Of a DNA stretch of 64,000 nucleotides, positions 49,667 to 59,191 are shown in pieces. Location of the stretch: contig CALFAY010000032.1 in the NCBI GenBank assembly GCA_937944855.1, forward strand, positions 121,633 to 185,632, written 5' to 3'. Under the pieces are notes generated by a model. It made no database searches. It worked only from the letters and a program-made list of their open reading frames with translations, and was not told where the DNA came from. A program made the translations under genes and the position numbers. Position 1 is the first letter of the stretch, and each line of letters begins with the position of its first letter. The stretch is from an uncultured Planctomycetota bacterium (GTDB lineage Bacteria > Planctomycetota > Planctomycetia > Gemmatales > HRBIN36).

Positions 49667-51958
49667 ATGAGAGTAGCTTCTGCACCCCTGGTTCTCGTGT
49701 CGGTTCTGCTCTCGTCGGTCCTCGCAAAGGCGGAAGATGCCCCGTTCGTCGGACCGAACCAGCCGATCCGCGTGCTTAAGATCTGGGATCAGGCTCCGCA
49801 CAATGCCTTCACGGATCTGGTCCGCTTTCAAGGCCGTTGGTTCTGCGTCTTCCGTGAGGGAAAGGATCACGTCTCCCCGGACGGCGCCCTGAGGGTCATC
49901 ACCTCGACCGATGGGGAGAAGTGGGAATCGGCCGCGCTTATCACTTCAGCCAATTCCGACCTGCGTGATCCGAAGATCACGGTAACGCCCGACGGCCAAT
50001 TGATGCTCACTGCCGCCGAGGCATTGCACGACCGCTCCCGGCACAGTCATCAATCTTTGACCGGGTTCTCCCGCGACGGTCGGACCTGGAGCGATCGACA
50101 TACCGTCGGCGACCCCGACTTCTGGCTCTGGCGTGTCACCTGGCACCGCGGCCTGGCCTACGGCATCGGCTATGGCTGCGGGAAGGATCAGTCGATCCGC
50201 CTTTACGTCAGCAAGGATGGCAAGAAATTCGACCCGCTGGTCGAGCGATTATTCGATGTCGGCTATCCGAATGAGACATCAATCGTCTTCGACGGCGACA
50301 CGGCCTACTGCCTGCTCCGCCGCGACGGCCAAGGACCGGGCAACAATGCCGCGATGCTCGGCATCGCCCAGCCGCCTTACACGAAGTGGGACTGGAAGAA
50401 TCTGGGCGTTCAGATCGGCGGACCGCACCTGATCCGCCTGCCCGATGGTCGCTTCCTGGCGGCGGTTCGCCTGGTCGATAAAAAGGTTCGCACGTCTTTA
50501 TGCTGGCTCGACCCGAAGGCAGGCAAGTTGACCGAATTCCTCACCCTGCCGTCGGGGGGCGACACCAGCTACCCCGGTTTGGCCATCCATCAGGATGAAT
50601 TGTGGATCAGCTACTACTCTTCGCACGAGGGCAAAACGTCAATATATCTGGCGAGAATGCCGTTGGATCGCCCCGTGCGGGACCTCGGTTCCCGACGCGA
50701 GCTATTCGTTGATCGCTATCTCATCGAGCGGCTGGACAATCTCACGTTGAAGTTGCACGAACCCTGCCCGGCCCCGCCGGTGTCGCAGCCGGCCGACAAT
50801 CTGGAGTATGGCACAGTTATCAAGGACGGCGACACCTACCGCTTGTACACCCGGGACAGTCGCGGGGCCAGGTTCGATGGCGACGTGAACGAGGTGACCC
50901 GATATTGCGAAAGCCGGGATGGCATCCATTGGACCAAACCCAAGCTCGGCCTGGTCGAGATCGACGGCTCCAAAGACAACAACGTCATCTTGCATGAACC
51001 CCCGTTTTGCCACAACTTTTCGCCATTCCTGGATCAGAGACCGGGCGTTCCGGCGGATCAGCGTTTCAAGGCCCTGGCGGGAATCGCCACCACGGGGTTG
51101 TTCGCTTTCGTCTCCGCTGACGGCATCCACTGGAAGAAGCTCCAGGACAAACCAGTCATTACTTACACCAAGGAGTTCGCCTTCGACTCGCAAAATGTCT
51201 CGTTTTGGTCTGAGGCGGAGGGTTGCTATGTCTGCTACTTTCGCCACTTTCTGGATAATCAATTGCGCTCGGTGTGCCGCACGACCTCGCCAGACTTCGT
51301 GAACTGGTCCGAACCTGTCCCGATGAAGCCGAACTTCTCCGGGGAGCACCTCTACACAACGCTGACGCACCCGTATTTCAATGCCCCGCACATCTACATT
51401 GCCTTGCCGACCCGCTTCCATCCTTCGCGGGGAGACAGTACCGACATCCTGTTCATGACCGCCCGGGGAGACGGCCCGTTTGACCGGACATTCCGTCACG
51501 CTTTCCTCCGACCTGGCCTGGACCCAGCCCGCTGGGGGAATCGCTCGAACTATGCCGCCCTGAACGTCGTGCCGACCGGCCCGAACGAGATGTCCATTTA
51601 TGTGACCCCGTTCCGGCGATTCACCCTGCGCCTCGACGGATTCGCCTCCGTCCATGCCGGAGCTGACCCCGGCGAGATGCTGACCCGGCTGCTGCGATTT
51701 GCCGGCAACGAACTGGTGGTGAACTACTCCACCAGCGCCGGCGGAAGCCTCCAAGTCGAGCTTCAGGATGAAAGCGGTCAACCGATCCCGGGATTTCGTC
51801 TGGAAGATTGTCTGCCCCTAGTGGGCGACTCTATCGGACAAACCGTCCGGTGGAAGAATGACCCGGACCTTTCCCGGTGGGCTGGGAAGCTCGTGCGACT
51901 GAGATTCCTCCTCCAGGACGGCGACCTGTACGCCCTCCAGTTCCGCCAGGGCCACTGA
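49667..51958 (+). CDS. Secreted sialidase-like N-half fused to a GH43/GH32-like C-half
   Basis: Signal peptide; ASP-box-like segments (STDGEKWES, SRDGRTWSD); second module starts near DLGSRRELFVDRYLIERLDNLTLKLHEP. Confidence 0.75.
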   Translation: MRVASAPLVLVSVLLSSVLAKAEDAPFVGPNQPIRVLKIWDQAPHNAFTDLVRFQGRWFCVFREGKDHVSPDGALRVITSTDGEKWESAALITSANSDLRDPKITVTPDGQLMLTAAEALHDRSRHSHQSLTGFSRDGRTWSDRHTVGDPDFWLWRVTWHRGLAYGIGYGCGKDQSIRLYVSKDGKKFDPLVERLFDVGYPNETSIVFDGDTAYCLLRRDGQGPGNNAAMLGIAQPPYTKWDWKNLGVQIGGPHLIRLPDGRFLAAVRLVDKKVRTSLCWLDPKAGKLTEFLTLPSGGDTSYPGLAIHQDELWISYYSSHEGKTSIYLARMPLDRPVRDLGSRRELFVDRYLIERLDNLTLKLHEPCPAPPVSQPADNLEYGTVIKDGDTYRLYTRDSRGARFDGDVNEVTRYCESRDGIHWTKPKLGLVEIDGSKDNNVILHEPPFCHNFSPFLDQRPGVPADQRFKALAGIATTGLFAFVSADGIHWKKLQDKPVITYTKEFAFDSQNVSFWSEAEGCYVCYFRHFLDNQLRSVCRTTSPDFVNWSEPVPMKPNFSGEHLYTTLTHPYFNAPHIYIALPTRFHPSRGDSTDILFMTARGDGPFDRTFRHAFLRPGLDPARWGNRSNYAALNVVPTGPNEMSIYVTPFRRFTLRLDGFASVHAGADPGEMLTRLLRFAGNELVVNYSTSAGGSLQVELQDESGQPIPGFRLEDCLPLVGDSIGQTVRWKNDPDLSRWAGKLVRLRFLLQDGDLYALQFRQGH

Positions 51959-52320
51959 CTACGAGCCAGCAAACAACATGCGCATAATCGAGTACCCTCT
52001 GGGCAATGCGGATTTCAGGCCTCTATAAGAAACCTCTGGGAGCGGTACTGCCCGGGTTCAACCCCAACGCGGCCGCCGAGACCGCTTCAACCGACTCGGC
52101 ATCGGCTCGATCGGCGGCCGTACGCCGGCAGGCTAGGACCTTTGGATGCATCAACACAGCGAAGGACGGCATTTCGCAGAGCCGTCCACGGTCGCGAGTC
52201 ATCGTCCGGGAACTGGACGATCATGCAGTGCGGAAGGTCCTCGCTTGAGTTATTCTTGAATTATCCGCTGCTTACCGCAGCAAGGGGTATCCGCCTGTGC
52301 TTGGACAGCAGGAGGGACGC

Positions 52321-53090
52321 ATGCTCGGTGCTATTGCTGGGGATATCATAGGATCCGTCCACGAGTTTACGGAAACAAAAACCAAACAATTCGATCTTTT
52401 CACACCCAACAGCAACTTTACTGATGACACGGTTTTAACCGTGGCCATTGCCGAGAAATTGTTGCGTGGCGGCAACTATGTGGACAATGTCGTGGACTAC
52501 TTTAATGCTTACCCGGACGCCGGCTATGGACAGATGTTCTTGCGCTGGGCGAGAAGCGGCTCACGCGAGCCTTACAACAGCTTCGGCAATGGCACAGCCA
52601 TGCGCGTCGCCCCCGTCGGCTGGGCATTTAAGACGCTCGACGAAGTCCTCAGTGAAGCGAAGGCCAGCGCCGAGGTGACGCACAACCACCCGGAAGGCAT
52701 CCGGGGCGCCCAGGCTACCGCCGCGGCCATCTTCCTCGCACGATCGGGATATTCGAAGGCTGATTTGAAGCAGTACATCGAGAAGAATTCGGCTACAACC
52801 TCTCGGAGAGGCTGGAGGACATCCGCGAGTCGTATTAATTCGACGAAACCTGCCAAGGCTCGGTTCCGCAGTCCATTATCGCCTTTTTAGAGTCCGAGAA
52901 TTACGAGGATGCAATTCGCAACGCCATTTCGCTGGGCGGCGATGCGGACACGATGGCTTGCATCGCGGGCGGGATCGCTGAAGCGTTTTACGGAGGTGTG
53001 CCGGACGACATCGCCTCTCGCGCTTTGGACATCCTCGACGATCGGCTTCGGCAGGTCGTCCACCAGTTCCGCAAGAAGTTCGTGAGCTGA
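52321..53090 (+). pseudogene. ADP-ribosylglycohydrolase family, frameshift plus in-frame stop
   Basis: MLGAIAGDIIGSVHEF, FTDDTVLTVAIAE, NGTAMRVAPVGW; shift near 52785 continues as EEFGYNLSERLEDIRESY*FDETCQGSVPQSIIAFLESENYEDAIRNAISLGGDADTMACIAGGIAEAFYGG. Confidence 0.88.
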
Positions 53091-53203
53091 AGAGATGTCG
53101 AGCTTACTAACAGGAGTGCTGCCTCAAAGCGGTATGGGACAGTTAAAAAGGTCTGGGTTTAATATTTGGAATCAGTGGGTTGTCCTAATCGGAGATAATA
53201 CCG

Positions 53204-53389
53204 ATGACTTCGCGGCGGAGCAAGTGGGGTTTTTCGTGGTCGTGGCGACGGGCCATCGGCTGGTCGGGGGCTAAGGCAAGGCTGTCGCGTCGGCTGGGCG
53301 TCCCTCTGACCCGTTCGGGCCGACAACGCAAACTCGGTCGTCTGATGGGATGCTGCCTCCCGCTTATGTTCCTATCCATTTTCCCTTAA
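53204..53389 (+). CDS. Small Arg-rich protein with hydrophobic C-terminus
   Basis: 61 aa MTSRRSKWGFSWSWRRAIGWSGAKARLSRRLGVPLTRSGRQRKLGRLMGCCLPLMFLSIFP; GGAG about 10 nt upstream. Confidence 0.35.
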   Translation: MTSRRSKWGFSWSWRRAIGWSGAKARLSRRLGVPLTRSGRQRKLGRLMGCCLPLMFLSIFP

Positions 53390-53399
53390 ATTAGGTATT

Positions 53400-53537
53400 G
53401 ACAGACCGATATTAAGTAGTAAACTAGGGCCAAAGCTCCTGAATTCCGTTGGCCTAGAGCCACTTATGCAGTGAGAGCTCAAAGCCACCAATGCATTGGC
53501 ACATAGCCACTTGGATAGGATAGCCCTGGAGGCTTAC
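53400..53537 (+). other. Structured noncoding stretch upstream of IS110-type remnant
   Basis: Hairpin arms ctagggccaa (53424-53433)/ttggcctag (53449-53457), palindrome ccaatgcattgg (53488-53499), agccac at 53458, 53483 and 53505. Confidence 0.4.
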
Positions 53538-53720
53538 ATGGTTCGGGAGCACAAGCTCATCGGGTTGCCGGAAGTGCAACCAATGCGTCCCTATGGGATC
53601 GGCATTGACGTTGCCAAGCACTTCCACGCCATCTCTGTATTGATTCCCGCACCGGCTTGATAGTCAGGTTGACGGTGACTTTTAGAGAAAAGGTGCGGTG
53701 TTGGTCGCTCCGCGGTGGGC
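53538..53720 (+). mobile_element. IS110-type transposase remnant (N-terminal fragment)
   Basis: MVREHKLIGLPEVQPMRPYGIGIDVAKHFHAISVLIPAPA*; GIDVAK resembles the DEDD N-terminal motif; possible shifted continuation RTGLIVRLTVTFREKVRCWS. Confidence 0.65.
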
Positions 53721-53734
53721 TCCTGCACCCGGGC

Positions 53735-54055
53735 TCGGGCCCAGTAGTTCTCCGTGCCCTCCTCAAAAATCAACTGCACGACCGACAGCCCGAAGATCGT
53801 CCGCGAACGGATGACCTCCACCTTCGGCACCGTGCGCATGGCGATCTCGATCGGGATGGTGACCTGGCGTTCCACCTCCTCCGGCGCCCGGCCCGGATAC
53901 ACCGTAATCACCTGCACCATCTGGGCGGAGATGTCGGGGTAGGCGTCGATGGGCTGCTGTTGAAACGCATAGATGCCGGCTGCGCCAATCCCCGCGACTA
54001 GAATCAGAACCAGTCAGCGGAACCGCATCGCGGCTTCGATCAAGGAGGCGATCAT
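53735..54055 (-). pseudogene. CusA/CzcA-type RND pump, N-terminal fragment with in-frame TGA (54014-54016)
   Basis: MIASLIEAAMRFR*LVLILVAGIGAAGIYAFQQQPIDAYPDISAQMVQVITVYPGRAPEEVERQVTIPIEIAMRTVPKVEVIRSRTIFGLSVVQLIFEEGTENYWARARVQE, then homology ends. Confidence 0.88.
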
Positions 54056-54090
54056 CGACGCCCCTCCCCCTGCTGAAGCGCCCGGACCGC

Positions 54091-55255
54091 CTAGGGTTTG
54101 AACAGAATAGCTCCCTTGGCAATGACCTGATCCGTGCCGCGCAGGCCGTCGAGAATCTGCACCTCGTTTCGGTAAGGATCGCCGACCTGGACCTCAGCGA
54201 CTCTCCAGGTGTTGTCGCCGTCTGCCACGAGAACATAATCCGACCGCCCGATGTGAAGGATGGCGTCGGCGGGAACCAGCAAGGCCTCGCGGGAGTCGGT
54301 GCCCAGGCCGATCTCGGCGAACATCCCGGGCCGCAGCTTGTCGTCAGGATCGTCGATCGTAAACAGGACGCGCAGCGACCGCCTTTCCGGGGACAAGACA
54401 GGAGCAATGCTTTGCACCCGCCCGGGGAAGCGTTCTTTGGGCAGGCCGAAGAGGCGAGCCACGCATCCTTGCCCGATGCGGACCTGATTGAGTCGCCCCT
54501 CGGGGACTTCAGCCATCACGATGTCCACGTCCGAAGTAACTGAGCGCAGCAATTCGATGCTCAGCCCGGCTTGCTGAAGCCGGCGGGCTTGCACGGCTTC
54601 TTCACGGCGCGCCATCCGCAAGGCCGTCTCTGCCTGATGGACTTCCTGTCGGCCGGTGATCTCGACCTGGATCAGGTTGGCCCGTTCGGCGGTCACTTCG
54701 CGCAGCGATTCAGTCCCCGCCTCGACAAGTTTCTCCAGACGCCGGACCAATTCCTGCTGCGCTATCAGGCGCCGCCGCCCACTGTTTTGCCTGCTCCAAC
54801 TGCGTCTCCAGAAAGGCGATGTCGGCTTGCGCTTTTTGCCAGTCGGTGAAGGCCGTCAGCGTTTCCACCGAGTCGAATTGCCAGTAGTCCTCCTCCTGCT
54901 CGTGGCCCGGACGAAGACTGGCGACCACCCGGCCGGTCACGGTTAAAACCGCATCGCTGATAACCTCCTGACGAACCGGCACGACTTCGATTTTCTGGTC
55001 GAACGGGCTTCCCGGGACGACGCGAATCCGGCCCGGCCCGACGATGGAAACGATCTCCTCTGGCGGAGCCACCCGTTCGACCGGCTGGGCCGGCGGTTCA
55101 AAGGGATCGACCAGGAGGTAAATCAGGAACGCAGCGGTTCCGGCCAAGGCGACGAGAAACTGGATGCTGGACTTCAGTCGGCTCCAACGCGAGGGCTTTG
55201 GAACCGCCTGGTCCTTGGAAGGAGTTGGGGCGACGAGCAGAGGATTCGTCGTCAT
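54091..55255 (-). pseudogene. CusB/CzcB-type membrane fusion protein, frameshifted near 54780
   Basis: 5' part MTTNPLLVAPTPSKDQ...QTQLEQAKQ-like LETQLEQAKQ; the other frame continues RRRLIAQQELVRRLEKLVEAGTESLREVTAERANLIQVEITG...RPGMFAEIGLGTDSREALLVPADAILHIG. Confidence 0.88.
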
Positions 55256-56510
55256 GGAGTGACCTTTTTCCCTAAGACCGCATTGAATCGCACGGCAGCC
55301 CGCCCCAGATTCGCCCGGCTTTCGATGAATAGGCGATAGGTTTCCCGGTAATTCCGCTGAGCGTCGAGGACGTCAATGAGCGGCCGTCCTCCTGCCTCAT
55401 ACGCTTTATTCAAGCTGTTACGAACTTCCTCTGCCGGCTTAAGCTGTTCCTCGGCTACCGCCTGAGCGTTGGCGCGTGCCGTCAGAAGGTCCTGGTAAGC
55501 CTGAACGACCTCGGCACGCAATTCCACGAGGCCGGCCTGCAATTCAAATTGTTGCTGGACGGCAGCCGAAGCGGCACGATAGCGATTGCCCTGGTTGCGG
55601 TCGAAAAGCGGCAGGCTCATTTCCAAGGCGACGCCCCAGGAATTCGCATCCGGAAATCCGATGGCCTTGCGTCGGAATTGCCGAGTGTAGCCGATTTGCG
55701 GCGCAATCTCTGGAAAGGCTTCGCGTCGCTCTGCCTGGACGACCGCCTGGCTTTGGCGGACCCGCCACAGAAGAGCGGAGATGTCCGGGCGGTTTTCGGC
55801 CGCAATCGCATAGGCTTGCTCCAGCGAAGGGATTTCGGGAACGCTGATCTCTTCCAGCGTCCCGCTCACGTCAAACGCCGGATCAAGGTCTCCCAGCCCC
55901 ATCAGAGCCCGAAGCCGAGCTTTGGCTGCCACCAGGTCATTCATTGCATGACGAACAGAAACCAGTCGATCGGGTACGACAGTCCGATGTCCAACTGCGG
56001 CGGACCGCCCTGCTTATCCTCCGTGAAGGGACGGGTTAGCGGAAGCAGGGTTTGGGAGATTCCCAGAGTCGGATTCGGCGTCAACGACGCCTGCAACGCC
56101 TCACCGACGGCTTGATTGATGGCTTCAAAACCAGCCCGCAGTCGGGGGTCAGCAAGAAGAACGGCGTTGATGACTTGATCCAGCGTCACCGCGTTGGGAG
56201 CCTGTGCATCCATCGGCGCTTCCGGGGAGGGTCGTGCGGGTCTGGGTGCCGGAAGCTGTTCGTCCTGCGCTTCTGCCGGCTTCGTCTCTCGACTCGCGGT
56301 TGCTGCCATCGAATTCGGAGGCAAACTCGCTGCCGTCCTTCCATCGAGCGACGTTTCCCAGGCCGAAGGACGGAGATCGGATACGCTGCTTATCTGGGGC
56401 TGTCCCCTGTCGAGCCAATGGCCAAGCTCAACGGAACAGCCCACGGCCGCAACGGTCGCCACTGCGGCCCAGAAGATGCCCCGAGTTCGATTTGCTGTTG
56501 AGTTGAGCAT
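55252..56510 (-). pseudogene. CusC/CzcC-type outer membrane efflux protein, internal deletion and frame change at about 55941
   Basis: N-half ends PPQLDIGLSYPIDWFLFVMQ*; C-half begins MNDLVAAKARLRALMGLGDLDPAF; the intervening helical region of the family is absent. Confidence 0.8.
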
Positions 56511-56585
56511 TCTTCGCCGAGTTCTCGGGCTTGGAGGTTGCGTGCCTATTTCGGTGTACAGTTTGTATCGGTTATGCCGAATTGT

Positions 56586-56924
56586 TTAAGAAGTCCCGCT
56601 TGCGTGTTTCGCCGCTTCTTCACCAGCCGGGCAATTGGGGGAACCTGGGACGGCCGCATCAGGTGCGAGAGCCGCCTCAATCCGATCCCAGACATCAGAC
56701 CTTCGCCAAGCGTCATAATAATGCCGAACCGTGGAACGGTTGGGAAAGCAGCTCGGTAAACCACGCCAGCCGCAGCCGTGGGCGAGCAGATAGCGAATCG
56801 CGTTGACGACCTCCCGTAAATCGACCCTTCGTCTGCGTCCGCCCTTGCCTGGCAGAGGGAGGAGCGGCTCGATGGCCGCCCACTGCGCGTCGGTCAGATC
56901 CCTGGGAAGGGCGTTTGGTTTCAT
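56586..56924 (-). mobile_element. IS5-type transposase N-terminal fragment
   Basis: DLTDAQWAAIEPLLPLPGKGGRRRRVDLREVVNAIRYLLAHGCGWRGLPSCFPNRSTVRHYYDAWRRSDVWDRIEAAL; stops without the catalytic region. Confidence 0.82.
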
Positions 56925-56939
56925 CTATCCTTTGAGTGA

Positions 56940-56973
56940 GAGCGAACTCCAGTACGCTGAGTCTAGTTCGCTC
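56940..56973. repeat. 9-bp inverted repeat beside the IS5-type fragment
   Basis: gagcgaact (56940-56948) and agttcgctc (56965-56973). Confidence 0.6.
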
Positions 56974-57128
56974 AAGGGGGAGATACTAACAGACTCTTTT
57001 CCCCAGTCCCCAGCCTGCAAAAATCAACCCCCTGTCAACCAATCACCTTCAGCCTTACCGCGAACCTTTTTGTTGCACTTGACGCGAACGAGGGCAAAAT
57101 ACGGACAGATTGGAGAGGAGCTACCCCT

Positions 57129-59104
57129 ATGCCCCGGGTGATTCTGAATTGGGTCGGCAAAACGGTGGCCGATCAGTATCTCGTGGAGGCAGAACTTGGT
57201 GAAGGAGGGATGGGTACGGTTGACCGGGCGTTTGACCAACGCCGTCAGCACCACGTCGCGCTCAAGACACCGCGGATCGCCCTGCTCCAAGATCCAGCAT
57301 TTTTCAAGCGGTTCCAGAGGGAGACAAAGGCGCTCGTCCAGATTCGGCACGCGCATTTGGTGCCGGTCTTGGACGTGGGTGAGCACACTCACATTCCATT
57401 CCTCGTGATGAAGTACCTGCCGGGGGGCAGCCTTCGCCAGCGTCTCGAGAAACGACCTCCTGCCGGACCCCGAAACCTGTTTCCTTGGTGAGGCCAAGTT
57501 GCTTCCGCACTAAACTTCCTTCATGCACAGAACCTGAGCTCTTGGGCGGTGTACCCCCTGCTGTCGCTCAGGCCGTGGCTCGAGCAATGGCTCGCAACCC
57601 TTCCCAGCGGTTCGCCAGCTGCTCCCAGTTTGCCAGCGCAGTCCGCGACGGGTATGCTGCCTTGATGCAACAAAGCAACCCTGTCCCCACCCTCCAACCT
57701 CCTGCCCCTCCCGAGCAGGCGCAGAACCCGACGAGGTCCAATAGTACCTTACCCGCTGCAAAAACCCCTCCTCCCCTTCCGTCTCCAAAAGAGCCGCCAA
57801 AAACCCCTTTACTCAACCAACCCTTAGCGCCCACAGCCCCAATCCGAACTGTGCCTACCCCTCCGGCACAACCCAGCGGCACAGCTATAAGCTCCCGCCC
57901 AGCGGATCACCCACCTCAACAGCGCACAAGAAGGGTTAGGAGTCAACCGGACCAACCTGCCTTCAACATTACCGCTTCTGACGTAACCTATTCCTTTTTA
58001 GGCCGTCGCAAAAGGAAACCCTTAAAGCCTCTGCTTTACGCAGTCGGGGGGATTCTTGCGGCGGCTACGGTTTTACTCATTGCTGGCTTGGTAATCCGCT
58101 TTCTTCTCCCCGATTTATTTGAAGCCATCTCACCTCAAGTGATCTTCACTAATACTCCTCCGCAAAAGACTCTCCTCGAAGGCCACGATGAAGGCCTAAC
58201 CAGCGTTGCTGTCCCTGCCGATCGAAGGTACATCATCTCCGGGAGCCTGGATGGTACTATTCGCATCTGGGATTTCCTTACAGGTAAACAGATCCCTAAA
58301 ATAGCAGATCGCCAAGGCTGGGTGATGCATGCCGCTGTCACGCCGGATTGCAAATATGTCTTGGCCTCCGGTTATGAGCAATGGAATGTAGATGATCGCT
58401 TATACAAGCCAAAGGATACTAGTATCGCTCTCTATGACATCCGCACCGGACGCAGGCTTTGGGGTATCACTAACAAGGGCCATTATGCACCACACATCGC
58501 AATCGCACCCGAGGGTTCATATTTTTTTGCCTCTTGCCTTAAAACACTTGACAATGTGGTGATGCACGATCTCTATACTGGAAAAGAACTTGCCCTGATC
58601 GGCTCAGGAAAGGAGGGTGAACGCCCATTACATAAAGCATGCTTCGCTGTTTAGCGCGACGGCAGGTGTGGAGTGCTTGCCTCTGATACTAAGGTAGATG
58701 TCTGGAATCTGACTAATAACACAATAGAACGTCAATATAGTCTTCGCGATACCGCGCAGGCGGCCGCTATTTCGAGTGACGGTTATTATATAGTCGTGTG
58801 CTCGTCTTCAGACATTCGTGCTTACAGTCTTCGCACTGGCGATACACTATGGCAACGCTTGCTTGGCCATAGCACGTGCACTTTATGTATATCTGTCGAC
58901 GACAGGCATGTCATCTTGGGCCTTCCCGATCCAAGAGTAACATTGTTGGACCTGCGCACGGGAGAATCACTTCATGAGTGGAAGGGCCATAAAGGCGAAG
59001 TAACGAGTGTGACCATTACCGCGGATGGAGAATATGTGATTTCCAGTAGCATGGACACAACCATTCGCTTGTGGTGGACCAAGGACATCAAAAAGAATCA
59101 TTAG
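57129..59104 (+). pseudogene. Ser/Thr protein kinase with TM and WD40-like repeats, kinase core missing and in-frame TAG at 58652-58654
   Basis: LGEGGMGTVDRAFDQRRQHHVALKTPR ... FLVMKYLPGGSLRQRLEK then PPAVAQAVARAMARNPSQRFASCSQFA in another frame; no HRD or DFG; reads HKACFAV*RDGRCGVLASDTKVDVWNLTNN in one frame. Confidence 0.85.
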
Positions 59105-59191
59105 CTTGCACTGCGGGCGGGAGACGGTTATCGCAACGATACCAATGTGCCATTACATCCACGACATGATTGAATTGACTGAAGGGCTTAA

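Noticed and set aside
52006-52248. 80-aa ORF before the ADP-ribosylglycohydrolase remnant
   Set aside because: No convincing ribosome-binding site, biased composition and no motif; not supported as a gene.
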